A DNA stretch of 22,460 nucleotides, taken from Burkholderia sp. GTDB taxonomy: Bacteria > Pseudomonadota > Gammaproteobacteria > Burkholderiales > Burkholderiaceae. Numbering within the stretch: position 1 is the stretch's first letter; the number at the start of each line of letters is the position of its first letter. This document shows positions 14,709 through 22,241 of the stretch, in pieces. Position numbers and translations under genes: made by a program. The notes under the pieces are model-generated. The model was not told where the DNA came from, made no database searches, and saw only the letters and a program-made list of their open reading frames with translations. The DNA lies in NCBI RefSeq assembly GCF_018375725.1, contig NZ_JAHACR010000035.1, positions 1 to 22,460 of the forward strand. The letters are read 5' to 3'.

Positions 14709-15104
14709 TTAAGCGACGTAGCAGATGACTTCGCCGCCGACGCCCGTAGCGCGCGCCTTGCGGTCGGTCATCACGCCCTTCGGCGTCGACACGATAGCCA
14801 CGCCGAGGCCATTCATGACCTGCGGAATGTCGTTACGGCCACGGTACACGCGCAGACCCGGCTTCGACACGCGCTCGAGGCGTTCGATGACCGGACGGCC
14901 AGCGTAGTACTTCAGCGCGATATTCAGTTCGGACTTCGCACCTTCCGCCTTCACGGCGAAATCGTCGATATAGCCTTCGTCCTTCAGGACTTGCGCGATT
15001 GCAACCTTGACCTTCGACGAGGGCATCGCGACCGATACCTTCTCGACCATCTGCGCGTTGCGGATGCGAGTCAGCATATCGGCGATAGGATCACTCATGC
15101 TCAT
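14709..15104 (-). CDS. rpsH: 30S ribosomal protein S8
   Basis: S8 binds 16S rRNA helix 21, and in E. coli it is the translational repressor of the spc operon. The 131-residue protein has SMSDPIADMLTRIRNAQMV at the start and GLGVAIVSTPKGVMTDRKA and GGEVICYVA at the end. ATG 15104 follows TAGGAGA; an ATG two codons inside is a minor alternative. The rpsN stop runs directly into this ribosome binding site (TAATAGGAG), consistent with coupled translation. Confidence 0.99.
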   Translation of the reverse strand: MSMSDPIADMLTRIRNAQMVEKVSVAMPSSKVKVAIAQVLKDEGYIDDFAVKAEGAKSELNIALKYYAGRPVIERLERVSKPGLRVYRGRNDIPQVMNGLGVAIVSTPKGVMTDRKARATGVGGEVICYVA

Positions 15105-15118
15105 TTATGTTTCTCCTA

Positions 15119-15424
15119 TTACCAGCTCGCCTTGGTCAGGCCAGGAATCTCGCCACGGAATGCGATTTCACGAATCTTGTTACGCGCGAGGCCGAATTTA
15201 CGGAACGTGCCACGCGGACGGCCCGTGATCGCGCAGCGGTTACGCTGGCGGGTCGGGTTTGCGTTGCGGGGCAGTTGCTGCAGCTCAAGGCGTGCTTCGT
15301 AGCGCTCTTCTTCCGACTTGCTTTGGTCTTCGATGATCGCCTTCAGCGCTTCGCGCTTCGCTGCGAACTTCGCGACCAGGCGGGCGCGCTTCTTTTCACG
15401 TTCGATCAGTGCCAGTTTAGCCAC
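15119..15424 (-). CDS. rpsN: 30S ribosomal protein S14 (zinc-free form)
   Basis: S14 sits in the head of the small subunit. The 101-residue length and the presence of only one cysteine (RNRCAITGRPRGTFRKFGL) identify the long, zinc-independent type, in contrast to the zinc-ribbon L36 in the same cluster. The N-terminus MAKLALIEREKKRARLVAKF and the C-terminus IPGLTKASW are typical. It lies 7 bases after the rplE stop. Confidence 0.99.
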   Translation of the reverse strand: MAKLALIEREKKRARLVAKFAAKREALKAIIEDQSKSEEERYEARLELQQLPRNANPTRQRNRCAITGRPRGTFRKFGLARNKIREIAFRGEIPGLTKASW

Positions 15425-15431
15425 GGTAACC

Positions 15432-15971
15432 TCAGTTTCTGAACGGGAACTTGAAGCTGGCGAGCAGAGCCTTTGCTTCGTCGTCGGTCTTCGCGGTGGT
15501 CGTGATGCTGATGTTCAGCCCACGCAGCGCGTCGATCTTGTCGTAATCGATTTCGGGGAAAATGATCTGCTCTTTCACACCGATGTTGTAGTTGCCGCGG
15601 CCATCGAAGGCACGACCCGACACGCCACGGAAGTCGCGCACGCGGGGCAGGGCAACCGTCACGAAACGGTCGAGAAATTCGTACATCGCGCGGCCACGCA
15701 GCGTCACCATCGCGCCGATCGGGTAACCCTGGCGGATCTTGAAGCCTGCGATTGCCTTGCGAGCCTTCGTCACGACCGGCTTCTGACCTGCGATCTTCGT
15801 CAGGTCGCCGACGGCGTTCTCGATGATCTTCTTGTCGGCCACCGCTTCGCCAAGACCCATGTTCAGGGTGATCTTGGTGATGCGCGGCACTTCCATGACC
15901 GACTTGTACCCGAACTTCTCGATCAGGCCGGGCACAACCTTTTCTTTGTAAAACTCTTGAAAACGAGCCAT
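15432..15971 (-). CDS. rplE: 50S ribosomal protein L5
   Basis: L5 binds 5S rRNA in the central protuberance and touches the P-site tRNA. The 179-residue protein begins MARFQEFYKEKVVPGLIEKF and contains PRITKITLNMGLGEAV and GQKPVVTKARKAIAGFKIRQ. ATG 15971 is chosen because GGAG lies about 8 bases upstream and the family begins here; the open frame extends 7 codons further without support. rplX ends 17 bases upstream. In E. coli the S8 repressor site overlaps this junction. Confidence 0.99.
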   Translation of the reverse strand: MARFQEFYKEKVVPGLIEKFGYKSVMEVPRITKITLNMGLGEAVADKKIIENAVGDLTKIAGQKPVVTKARKAIAGFKIRQGYPIGAMVTLRGRAMYEFLDRFVTVALPRVRDFRGVSGRAFDGRGNYNIGVKEQIIFPEIDYDKIDALRGLNISITTTAKTDDEAKALLASFKFPFRN

Positions 15972-15988
15972 TTTTTTACTCCGCTGCG

Positions 15989-16297
15989 TCAAGCGCTCAG
16001 CACGGCACCGGTCGTCTTCAGGAAGCGCACCTTCTTGCCTTCCTCGACCTTGATGCCAACACGCGAGGCCTTGCCATTCGCGTCGACCAGCGCGACGTTC
16101 GAAATATGCAGGGGCATCGTCTTCGCTTCCACGCCGCCCTGCGTACCCTTCATCGGGTTGGGCTTAACATGCTTCTTGACGAGGTTGATACCTTCAACCG
16201 TCACACGGTCGGCACCGACGGCCAGCACGACACCGCGCTTGCCCTTGTCCTTGCCGGCGATGACGATGACTTCGTCACCTTTGCGAATCTTGTTCAT
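15989..16297 (-). CDS. rplX: 50S ribosomal protein L24
   Basis: L24 is an assembly-initiating protein of the large subunit. The 102-residue product has an N-terminal KOW motif (RKGDEVIVIAGKDKGKRGVV), then KKHVKPNPMKGTQGG and HISNVALVD. ATG 16297 has AAGGAG at about 6 bases. It is second in the spc operon, 9 bases after rplN. Confidence 0.99.
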   Translation of the reverse strand: MNKIRKGDEVIVIAGKDKGKRGVVLAVGADRVTVEGINLVKKHVKPNPMKGTQGGVEAKTMPLHISNVALVDANGKASRVGIKVEEGKKVRFLKTTGAVLSA

Positions 16298-16306
16298 CGC
16301 GACTCC

Positions 16307-16675
16307 TTACAGCACTTCCGGCGCCAGCGAAACGATCTTCATGAATCGTTCGCTACGCAGCTCACGCGTGACGGGCCCGAAAATACGGGTGCCGATCGGC
16401 TCGAGCTTGTTATTCAAAAGCACAGCGGCGTTGCCGTCGAACTTGATCAGCGAACCGTCTTGACGACGAACGCCCTTGGCGGTGCGGACCACCACGGCGT
16501 TGTAGATTTCGCCTTTCTTCACACGCCCGCGCGGCGTTGCCTCTTTGACGCTCACCTTGATGATGTCGCCAATGCTGGCATAACGACGCTTCGAGCCGCC
16601 GAGCACCTTGATGCACATGACTTCACGTGCACCCGTGTTGTCGGCCACTTCAAGCCGAGTTTCGGTCTGGATCAT
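16307..16675 (-). CDS. rplN: 50S ribosomal protein L14
   Basis: L14 lies at the subunit interface of the large subunit. The 122-residue protein begins MIQTETRLEVADNTGAREVM and contains the family signature GVRRQDGSLIKFDGNAAVLL. The reading frame is open for 80 codons upstream, but that stretch contains the operon promoter and leader; ATG 16675 gives the normal length. Its ribosome binding site is only a GGGAAAG about 8 bases away. It is the first gene of the spc operon here, as in E. coli. Confidence 0.98.
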   Translation of the reverse strand: MIQTETRLEVADNTGAREVMCIKVLGGSKRRYASIGDIIKVSVKEATPRGRVKKGEIYNAVVVRTAKGVRRQDGSLIKFDGNAAVLLNNKLEPIGTRIFGPVTRELRSERFMKIVSLAPEVL

Positions 16676-16891
16676 GGTTTGTCTTTCCCAACTTAATCCG
16701 GATGCACCACCATGGCACATTCGGTCAGTCTTGGTCCCGTCAGCCAATCGGCTGCTTGGGTTGGAACAGCAGCGACGGCAAACGAAACCCGCCATCGCAA
16801 TTCGGTGATTCTTTCGGAGCAGGCTGGCGCCAGTCCGCTTCCCCCACCAACTTCGCCCGCGACGGGGCTCCCATAAAGAGGGAAGACCGGG
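16676..16891 (-). promoter_or_regulatory. Long leader of the spc operon
   Basis: About 210 bases lie between the predicted transcription start (near 16885) and rplN. I see no gene on either strand. On the minus strand there are small inverted repeats: CCCG-TCG-CGGG, the palindrome CTGGCGCCAG, and CAGCC-GATT-GGCTG. These suggest folded RNA. No match to the known E. coli S8 target was recognised, and the leader's role is unknown. Confidence 0.45.
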
Positions 16892-16919
16892 ATTATAACA
16901 AATAACCCCGGTCACGCAA
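16892..16919 (-). promoter_or_regulatory. Promoter of the spc operon (upstream of rplN)
   Basis: On the minus strand there is a perfect TATAAT -10 box (16892-16897) preceded by TGT, an extended -10. A TTGCGT -35 box lies at 16914-16919 with 16-base spacing. It stands between the rpsQ terminator hairpin and rplN, exactly where the spc promoter lies in E. coli. Confidence 0.8.
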
Positions 16920-16920
16920 G

Positions 16921-16960
16921 CAAAAACTTTGCGATTTCAAGCACTTCATTGCTGAAGTGC
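16921..16960 (-). terminator. Hairpin terminator after rpsQ
   Basis: A perfect 8-base-pair stem GCACTTCA/TGAAGTGC (16941-16960) has a 4-base loop, GCAA on the minus strand. The bases after it are only partly T-rich (TTGAAATCGC, then GTTTTTG), so termination may be incomplete. It lies 20 bases after the rpsQ stop and marks the end of the S10 operon. Confidence 0.65.
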
Positions 16961-16980
16961 CTGTTACTGCCTGGTCCCGC

Positions 16981-17253
16981 TTAGATCACGCGGGCTGCCT
17001 CGACGAGACGCGACACCGCCCAGGCCTTCGTCTTCGAAACAGGACGGGTTTCCTGGATTTCGACGAGATCGCCTTCGTTGTAGGTGTTCGCTTCATCGTG
17101 CGCGTGGTACTTCTTCGAACGCACGACATACTTGCCGTAGATCGGGTGCTTGACGCGGTGCTCGACCAGCACGGTGACGGTCTTGTCCATCTTGTTGCTG
17201 ACGACCCGACCGACGAGCGTCCGCTTCAGCGAGGTTTTCACGCTATCGTTCAT
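16981..17253 (-). CDS. rpsQ: 30S ribosomal protein S17
   Basis: S17 is an early 16S-binding OB-fold protein of the small-subunit body. The 90-residue product reads [20 protein letters not shown], then [20 protein letters not shown] and [18 protein letters not shown], all family blocks. Its ATG at 17253 overlaps the rpmC stop in an ATGA, so translation is coupled. It is the last gene before the terminator and the spc promoter. Confidence 0.99.
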
Positions 17254-17444
17254 TTCTGGTTCGCCTTCTGAGTCAGGACGGTCCGCACACGTGCGATGTC
17301 GCGACGAACCTTCTTCAGCTGGCTCGTGTTCGTGAGCTGCTGGGTCGCGAGTTGCATGCGCAGGCCGAATTGCGCCTTCAGCAGGTCCGACAGCTCTTTG
17401 TTGAGCGCGGCCTGGTCTTTCTGGAGAAGTTCGGAAGCCTTCAT
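17250..17444 (-). CDS. rpmC: 50S ribosomal protein L29
   Basis: L29 is a small two-helix protein near the exit tunnel, part of the docking site for trigger factor and SRP. The 64 residues begin [20 protein letters not shown] and end [20 protein letters not shown] 17444 has AAGGAG about 5 bases upstream, and the A of that box is the end of the rplP stop codon. It overlaps rpsQ by 4 bases. Confidence 0.99.
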
Positions 17445-17453
17445 GTTTTCTCC

Positions 17454-17870
17454 TTAGGCGCCGAGCTGACGCACGATGAATACCGTCTGGAGCGGCAGCT
17501 TGGCTGCAGCCAGGCGGAACGCTTCGCGTGCCAGTTCTTCGGATACGCCGTCCATTTCATACAGCATCTTGCCCGGCTGGATCTCAGCCACGTAGTACTC
17601 CGGGTTACCCTTACCGTTACCCATACGTACTTCGGCCGGCTTCTGCGAAATCGGCTTGTCCGGGAAAATGCGAATCCAGATGCGGCCGCCACGCTTGATG
17701 TGACGCGTCATTGCACGACGCGCCGCTTCAATTTGACGCGCGGTCAAACGGCCGCGACCGATCGCCTTCAGGCCGAAATCACCGAACGACACCGCGTTGC
17801 CGCGCGTCGCCTTGCCGGTGTTACGACCTTTCTGCTCTTTGCGATACTTCCTGCGTTTCGGTTGCAGCAT
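17454..17870 (-). CDS. rplP: 50S ribosomal protein L16
   Basis: L16 lies beside the A-site tRNA and organises its binding on the large subunit. The 138-residue protein starts MLQPKRRKYRKEQKGRNTG and has IKRGGRIWIRIFPDKPISQK and EVRMGNGKGNPEYYVA. Arg82 in the latter fits the arginine hydroxylated in E. coli L16. ATG 17870 has GGAG about 8 bases upstream, inside the end of rpsC, which stops 2 bases before this start. Confidence 0.99.
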   Translation of the reverse strand: MLQPKRRKYRKEQKGRNTGKATRGNAVSFGDFGLKAIGRGRLTARQIEAARRAMTRHIKRGGRIWIRIFPDKPISQKPAEVRMGNGKGNPEYYVAEIQPGKMLYEMDGVSEELAREAFRLAAAKLPLQTVFIVRQLGA

Positions 17871-17872
17871 CG

Positions 17873-18670
17873 TTATTCTCCAGTCTTGCCGTCTTCCGGC
17901 TTGCCGGCACGGCGCGGTGCGCCACGACGTGCACCCGGAGCACCGCCTTCGCCATCACGGCGCGGACGACGGTCGCCCGGACGTGCATTGCGACGCGGAC
18001 GCTTGTCCTCGGCCACTTCTTCCACCACCGGCACGTCGTTGCGGCCGAGCGTGTCGCCCTTGTACACCCACACCTTGACGCCGATGATGCCGTACGTCGT
18101 CTTCGCTTCCGAAGTTGCGTAGTCGATGTCGGCACGCAGCGTATGCAGGGGCACGCGACCTTCGCGATACCACTCCGTACGAGCGATTTCGATACCGTTC
18201 AGGCGGCCGGCGCTCATGATCTTGATGCCTTGGGCGCCCATGCGCATCGCGTTCTGCATCGCACGCTTCATCGCGCGGCGGAACATGATCCGGCGCTCGA
18301 GCTGTTGCGTGATCGAGTCAGCGATCAGCTGCGCATCGGTTTCCGGCTTGCGGATTTCTTCGATGTTGACGTGAACCGGCACGCCCATGCGGCGTTGCAG
18401 TTCAGCCTTCAGCTGTTCGATATCCTCGCCCTTCTTGCCGATAACGACACCCGGACGCGAGCTGTAAATCGTGATGCGCGCGTTCTTTGCAGGACGCTCG
18501 ATGACGACACGGCCGACCGAAGCGTTCTTCAGCTTCTTCTTGAGGTATTCACGAACACCGATGTCTTCCTGCAGCATCGCCGCGAAATTGTTGTTGTTCG
18601 CGTACCAACGCGAAGCCCAATTGCGGCTGACAGCCAGGCGGAAGCCAGTCGGATGAATTTTCTGTCCCAT
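17873..18670 (-). CDS. rpsC: 30S ribosomal protein S3
   Basis: S3 is in the head of the small subunit at the mRNA entry pore and helps unwind mRNA. The 265-residue protein begins MGQKIHPTGFRLAVSRNWAS. It contains a KH domain (IYSSRPGVVIGKKGEDIEQL) and the C-terminal S3 domain (IMSAGRLNGIEIARTEWYRE). It ends in an Arg/Gly-rich tail of about 45 residues, longer than in E. coli (233 residues in total) but usual for Burkholderia. It lies 11 bases after rplV. Confidence 0.99.
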   Translation of the reverse strand: MGQKIHPTGFRLAVSRNWASRWYANNNNFAAMLQEDIGVREYLKKKLKNASVGRVVIERPAKNARITIYSSRPGVVIGKKGEDIEQLKAELQRRMGVPVHVNIEEIRKPETDAQLIADSITQQLERRIMFRRAMKRAMQNAMRMGAQGIKIMSAGRLNGIEIARTEWYREGRVPLHTLRADIDYATSEAKTTYGIIGVKVWVYKGDTLGRNDVPVVEEVAEDKRPRRNARPGDRRPRRDGEGGAPGARRGAPRRAGKPEDGKTGE

Positions 18671-18681
18671 CGTATGGCTCC

Positions 18682-19011
18682 TTAATTCCCGACCGTCACA
18701 GTGATGTGACAGGATTGCTTCTCAATGCGGTTGCCGCGGCCCTTGGCGCGCGCGGTGAACCGCTTGAGCGATGCAGCCTTGTCGACATAGATGCTCTTGA
18801 TCTTGAGCTCGTCGATATCGGCGCCTTCGTTGTGCTCCGCATTCGCGATCGCCGACAGCACGACCTTCTTCACGATGCCAGCCGCCTTCTTCGGCGAGAA
18901 CGTCAGAACGTTCAGCGCCTTGTCGACCGGCAAACCGCGGATCTGGTCAGCCACAAGGCGCGTCTTCTGCGCCGAGATGCGGGCACCGCGATGAATTGCT
19001 TTCACTTCCAT
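18682..19011 (-). CDS. rplV: 50S ribosomal protein L22
   Basis: L22 lines the peptide exit tunnel; its beta-hairpin loop forms part of the constriction and is a macrolide-resistance site. The 109-residue protein has [40 protein letters not shown] and the loop [23 protein letters not shown] 19011 has AAGGGGC upstream. It is 12 bases after rpsS. Confidence 0.99.
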
Positions 19012-19023
19012 CTTGATAGCCCC

Positions 19024-19299
19024 TTATTTCTTGGCCTTCTTGTCGGCCGCGTGACCCTTGAACGTACGGGTCAGTGCGAACTCGCCAAGCTTGTGGCCGA
19101 CCATGTTTTCCGAGATGTACACCGGAACGTGTTGACGGCCGTTGTGAACAGCGATCGTCAGGCCGATGAAATCCGGCAGAATCGTCGAACGACGCGACCA
19201 GGTCTTGATCGGCTTCTTGTCACGCGAAGCTGCAGCCGCCTCAACTTTCTTCAGCAAATGGGCGTCGCAGAACGGACCTTTTTTAACAGAACGTGCCAT
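19024..19299 (-). CDS. rpsS: 30S ribosomal protein S19
   Basis: S19 is in the head of the small subunit with S13. The 91-residue product begins [20 protein letters not shown] and includes [20 protein letters not shown] and [20 protein letters not shown], the S19 signature. It lies 10 bases downstream of rplB. Confidence 0.99.
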
Positions 19300-19309
19300 T
19301 GCCTACTCC

Positions 19310-20137
19310 TTAACGCTTGTGACGGCGCTGGACGATCATCGTCGTCGTGCGCTTGTTGCGACGCGTGCGGAAGCCCTTCGTCGGCGTGCCCCACGGGCTC
19401 ACCGGGTCGCGGCCCGCAGCAGTACGGCCTTCACCACCACCGTGCGGGTGATCGATCGGGTTCATTGCCACGCCACGCACCGTCGGGCGGATACCACGCC
19501 AGCGGTTCGCACCGGCCTTGCCGATCTGGCGCAGGCTGTGCTCTTCGTTACCGACTTCACCGATCGTCGCACGGCACTCGATGTGCACGCGGCGGATTTC
19601 GCCCGAACGCAGACGAACCTGTGCGTACACGCCTTCACGTGCCAGCAGCATCGCCGACGTACCAGCCGAACGCGCCATCTGCGCGCCCTTGCCCGGGAGC
19701 ATTTCGATGCAGTGAATCGTCGTACCGACCGGAATGTTGCGAATCGGCAGCGTGTTGCCTGCGCGAATCGGCGCTTCCGAACCCGACATCAGCTGCTGGC
19801 CGACCGTCACGCCCTTCGGCGCGATGATGTAGCGACGCTCGCCGTCTGCATACAGCACCAGCGCGATGTTCGCGCTGCGGTTCGGGTCGTACTCGAGACG
19901 CTCGACCTTCGCCGGAATACCGTCCTTCGTGCGACGGAAGTCGACGACACGGTAGTGCTGCTTGTGACCGCCACCCTGGTGACGCGTCGTGATGCGCCCG
20001 TTGTTGTTGCGGCCAGCCTTGGAGCTCTGCGTGTCGAGCAGCGGCGCGAACGGCTTGCCCTTGTGCAGGTCCTTGTTGACCACCTTGACCATCGCGCGGC
20101 GACCCGGCGAGGTCGGCTTAACTTTCACGATTGCCAT
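19310..20137 (-). CDS. rplB: 50S ribosomal protein L2
   Basis: L2 is one of the most conserved proteins of the large subunit, required for subunit association and peptidyl transfer. The 275-residue protein includes GRNNNGRITTRHQGGGHKQH, the OB and SH3-like domains, and VAMNPIDHPHGGGEGRT. The last contains the histidine (first of the HPH pair) equivalent to the functionally important His229 of E. coli. ATG 20137 has GGAGG about 10 bases upstream, and the rplW stop lies 2 bases before it. Confidence 0.99.
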   Translation of the reverse strand: MAIVKVKPTSPGRRAMVKVVNKDLHKGKPFAPLLDTQSSKAGRNNNGRITTRHQGGGHKQHYRVVDFRRTKDGIPAKVERLEYDPNRSANIALVLYADGERRYIIAPKGVTVGQQLMSGSEAPIRAGNTLPIRNIPVGTTIHCIEMLPGKGAQMARSAGTSAMLLAREGVYAQVRLRSGEIRRVHIECRATIGEVGNEEHSLRQIGKAGANRWRGIRPTVRGVAMNPIDHPHGGGEGRTAAGRDPVSPWGTPTKGFRTRRNKRTTTMIVQRRHKR

Positions 20138-20139
20138 GA

Positions 20140-20454
20140 TTACTTGGCCTCCGCTTCGAAGTTGATTTCCTGGCCGGGCTTCAGGCAGACGTACGCCTTC
20201 TTGACGTCCTTGCGACGACCCATCGAGCGGCCGAAGCGCTTTTGCTTGCCCTTCTGAACCAGCACGTTGACCGAATCAACCTCAACCTTGAACAGCAGCT
20301 CGACAGCCGCCTTCACTTCCTGCTTCGTGGCATCCGGCGCGACTTCGAACACGACTTGCTCGTTCTTGTCGGCAACCAGCGTCGCCTTCTCGGAGACCAC
20401 CGGTGCGAGCAGGACCTGCATCAAACGATGATCGTTCTTGCGAATCTCGCTCAT
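20140..20454 (-). CDS. rplW: 50S ribosomal protein L23
   Basis: L23 sits at the tunnel exit and is the main dock for trigger factor, SRP and SecYEG. The 104-residue product begins MSEIRKNDHRLMQVLLAPVV and contains SEKATLVADKNEQVVFEVAP and KRFGRSMGRRKDVKKAYVCL. ATG 20454 overlaps the rplD stop in ATGA, which implies translational coupling. Confidence 0.99.
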   Translation of the reverse strand: MSEIRKNDHRLMQVLLAPVVSEKATLVADKNEQVVFEVAPDATKQEVKAAVELLFKVEVDSVNVLVQKGKQKRFGRSMGRRKDVKKAYVCLKPGQEINFEAEAK

Positions 20455-21071
20455 GACAGCAACTCCTCGATCTGGGCGACCGCAGCCTTCGTGACCAGCA
20501 CTTTCTTGAAGTAGATCAGCGACAGCGGGTCAGCATAGCGCGGCTCGACAACTGCCACATGCGGCAGGTTGCGCGACGCGAGGTACAGGTTTTCGTCGAC
20601 CGTGTCGGTGATCACCAGCACGGATTCGAGACCCATGGCCTTGAACTTTTCGGCCAGCAGCTTGGTCTTCGGCGCTTCGAGAACGATGTCCTCGACGACC
20701 GACAGACGGCCTTCACGGGCCAGCTGCGAGAAGATCGAGCAGAGACCTGCGCGATGCATCTTCTTGTTGACCTTCTGCGAGAAGTTTTCTTCCGGCGAGT
20801 TCGGGAAGATCCGGCCACCGCCACGCCACAGCGGGCTCGACGACATACCGGCACGAGCACGGCCCGTACCCTTCTGGCGCCACGGCTTCTTGGTCGTGTG
20901 CTTGACTTGCTCACGATCCTTCTGCGCGCGGTTACCCTGGCGAGCGTTCGCCTGGTAAGCAACGACGACCTGGTGGATCAGCGCTTCGTTGTAGTCACGA
21001 CCGAACACGACGTCCGACGCGTTGACCACTGCACCTTCCTGACCATTCGCGTTCAGGAGCTTGAGTTCCAT
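20451..21071 (-). CDS. rplD: 50S ribosomal protein L4
   Basis: L4 reaches into the peptide tunnel, and in E. coli it is the autogenous repressor of the S10 operon at both transcription and translation. The 206-residue protein includes the tunnel loop KPWRQKGTGRARAGMSSSPL, then WRGGGRIFPNSPEENFSQKV and MGLESVLVITDTVDENLYLA. ATG 21071 overlaps the rplC stop by one base (TAATG), and the rplW start overlaps its own stop. The rpsJ leader upstream is a candidate target for L4 control. Confidence 0.99.
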   Translation of the reverse strand: MELKLLNANGQEGAVVNASDVVFGRDYNEALIHQVVVAYQANARQGNRAQKDREQVKHTTKKPWRQKGTGRARAGMSSSPLWRGGGRIFPNSPEENFSQKVNKKMHRAGLCSIFSQLAREGRLSVVEDIVLEAPKTKLLAEKFKAMGLESVLVITDTVDENLYLASRNLPHVAVVEPRYADPLSLIYFKKVLVTKAAVAQIEELLS

Positions 21072-21730
21072 TATTTCGCCCCCTTCACGGCACGCGTCTT
21101 CACGGCCGGCGTCACGAAAACCTTGCCGCCCTTCGCACCCGGCACTGCACCCTTGACGAGCAGCAGCTTGCGGTCGGCGTCGATGCGAGCGATTTCGAGA
21201 TTCTGAACCGTCACCGTCTCATCACCCATGTGACCGGTCATGCGCTTACCCGGGAAAACACGACCCGGATCCTGCGCCATACCGATCGAACCCGGCACGT
21301 TGTGCGAGCGCGAGTTACCGTGCGTAGCACGGCCGGAGGAGAAGTTGTAACGCTTGATGGTACCGGCGTAGCCCTTACCGATCGACACGCCTTGCACGTC
21401 GACCTTCTGGCCCACTTCGAACAGATCCGGACCAACGATGGCGCCATTCGACAGCTCAGCTGCCTTGGCCGCATCGATGCGGAATTCCTTGAGAACTTCA
21501 CCGGCTTCGACACCGGCTTTGGCGAGATGACCTGCCAGCGGCTTCGTCACGCGCGATGCACGACGGGAGCCGAATGCAACCTGAACGGCCGTATAGCCGT
21601 CGGTTTCAACAGTCTTGATCTGCGTCACGCGGTTGTCCGACACGTCCAGCACGGTGACAGGGATCGAATCCCCTTCAGCCGTGAAAATACGGGTCATGCC
21701 AACCTTGCGACCTACGAGTCCAAGGCTCAT
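21071..21730 (-). CDS. rplC: 50S ribosomal protein L3
   Basis: L3 is an early assembly protein whose extension approaches the peptidyl transferase centre. The 219-residue protein begins MSLGLVGRKVGMTRIFTAEG and contains ATHGNSRSHNVPGSIGMAQD. Gln153 in this segment aligns with E. coli Gln150, the glutamine methylated by PrmB. An in-frame ATG 12 bases earlier is ignored because it contains the ribosome binding site GGAG for ATG 21730. A promoter lies about 100 bases upstream, between this gene and rpsJ. Confidence 0.98.
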   Translation of the reverse strand: MSLGLVGRKVGMTRIFTAEGDSIPVTVLDVSDNRVTQIKTVETDGYTAVQVAFGSRRASRVTKPLAGHLAKAGVEAGEVLKEFRIDAAKAAELSNGAIVGPDLFEVGQKVDVQGVSIGKGYAGTIKRYNFSSGRATHGNSRSHNVPGSIGMAQDPGRVFPGKRMTGHMGDETVTVQNLEIARIDADRKLLLVKGAVPGAKGGKVFVTPAVKTRAVKGAK

Positions 21731-21743
21731 CGTTTTCTCCATT

Positions 21744-21763
21744 CCCGACTGCGATTGGTCGGG
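21744..21763 (-). promoter_or_regulatory. rplC: Hairpin just upstream of the rplC ribosome binding site
   Basis: CCCGAC (21744-21749) pairs with GTCGGG (21758-21763) around an 8-base loop, ending 3-4 bases before the rplC Shine-Dalgarno sequence (complement at 21737-21740). The position suits control of rplC translation, but nothing in the sequence identifies a ligand. Confidence 0.35.
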
Positions 21764-21829
21764 GCTGATTTACAAAACGCCGGGCACGCAAGGCCCAGCT
21801 TTTTTACGCGAATACGCGAAAAGCCCTGC

Positions 21830-21858
21830 ATTATAGCCAGGCCTTTCGTTTTCCGCAA
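21830..21858 (-). promoter_or_regulatory. Promoter between rpsJ and rplC
   Basis: On the minus strand a perfect TATAAT box (21830-21835) and a TTGCGG -35 box (21853-21858) are spaced by 17 bases. Transcription would start near 21823, giving a leader of about 90 bases before rplC. It would serve rplC through rpsQ separately from rpsJ and tuf. Confidence 0.75.
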
Positions 21859-21907
21859 GCAATCAAAGACTTAGCACCACCCGGCAGGCCGGACGGGGCT
21901 GAAAGCC

Positions 21908-22219
21908 TTACTGCAGCTTGATTTCCACGTCGACGCCAGCCGGCAGGTCGAGCTTCATCAGCGCGTCGACCGTCTTGTCGGTCGGATCGACGATGTCCAT
22001 CAGGCGCTGGTGGGTACGGATTTCGAGCTGGTCGCGCGACGTCTTGTTGACGTGCGGCGAACGCAGGATGTCAAAACGCTGGATGCGGGTCGGCAGCGGC
22101 ACCGGGCCACGGACGATTGCACCAGTCCGCTTTGCCGTGTCGACGATCTCGGCTGCCGATTGATCGATCAGACGGTAGTCGAAAGCCTTCAGGCGGATGC
22201 GGATTTTCTGTTGCTGCAT
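21908..22219 (-). CDS. rpsJ: 30S ribosomal protein S10 (NusE)
   Basis: S10 is in the head of the small subunit and, as NusE with NusB, also works in antitermination and transcription-translation coupling. The 103-residue protein has IRIRLKAFDYRLIDQSAAEI, GPVPLPTRIQRFDILRSPHV and NKTSRDQLEIRTHQRLMDIV. ATG 22219 has AAGGAA about 6 bases upstream. Long spacers separate it from tuf (142 bases) and rplC (177 bases), both holding regulatory structure, so S10 may be controlled on its own. Confidence 0.99.
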   Translation of the reverse strand: MQQQKIRIRLKAFDYRLIDQSAAEIVDTAKRTGAIVRGPVPLPTRIQRFDILRSPHVNKTSRDQLEIRTHQRLMDIVDPTDKTVDALMKLDLPAGVDVEIKLQ

Positions 22220-22241
22220 GACGATTCCTTGAAAAGAGCGA

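Noticed and set aside
15982..15995. Possible S8 repressor site at the rplX-rplE junction (CGCT/AGCG mini-hairpin)
   Set aside because: Only four base pairs form and the known S8 target shape is not recognisable, so it is not listed as a feature.
16676..16915. An 80-codon N-terminal extension of L14
   Set aside because: The frame is open, but the -10 box of the spc promoter falls inside it, no good ribosome binding site precedes an internal start, and L14 is normally 122 residues.
21784..21806. Plus-strand terminator-like GGGC-ACGCAAG-GCCC followed by TTTTTT
   Set aside because: There is no plus-strand gene feeding it, the stem is four base pairs, and it lies in the transcribed leader of rplC on the other strand.
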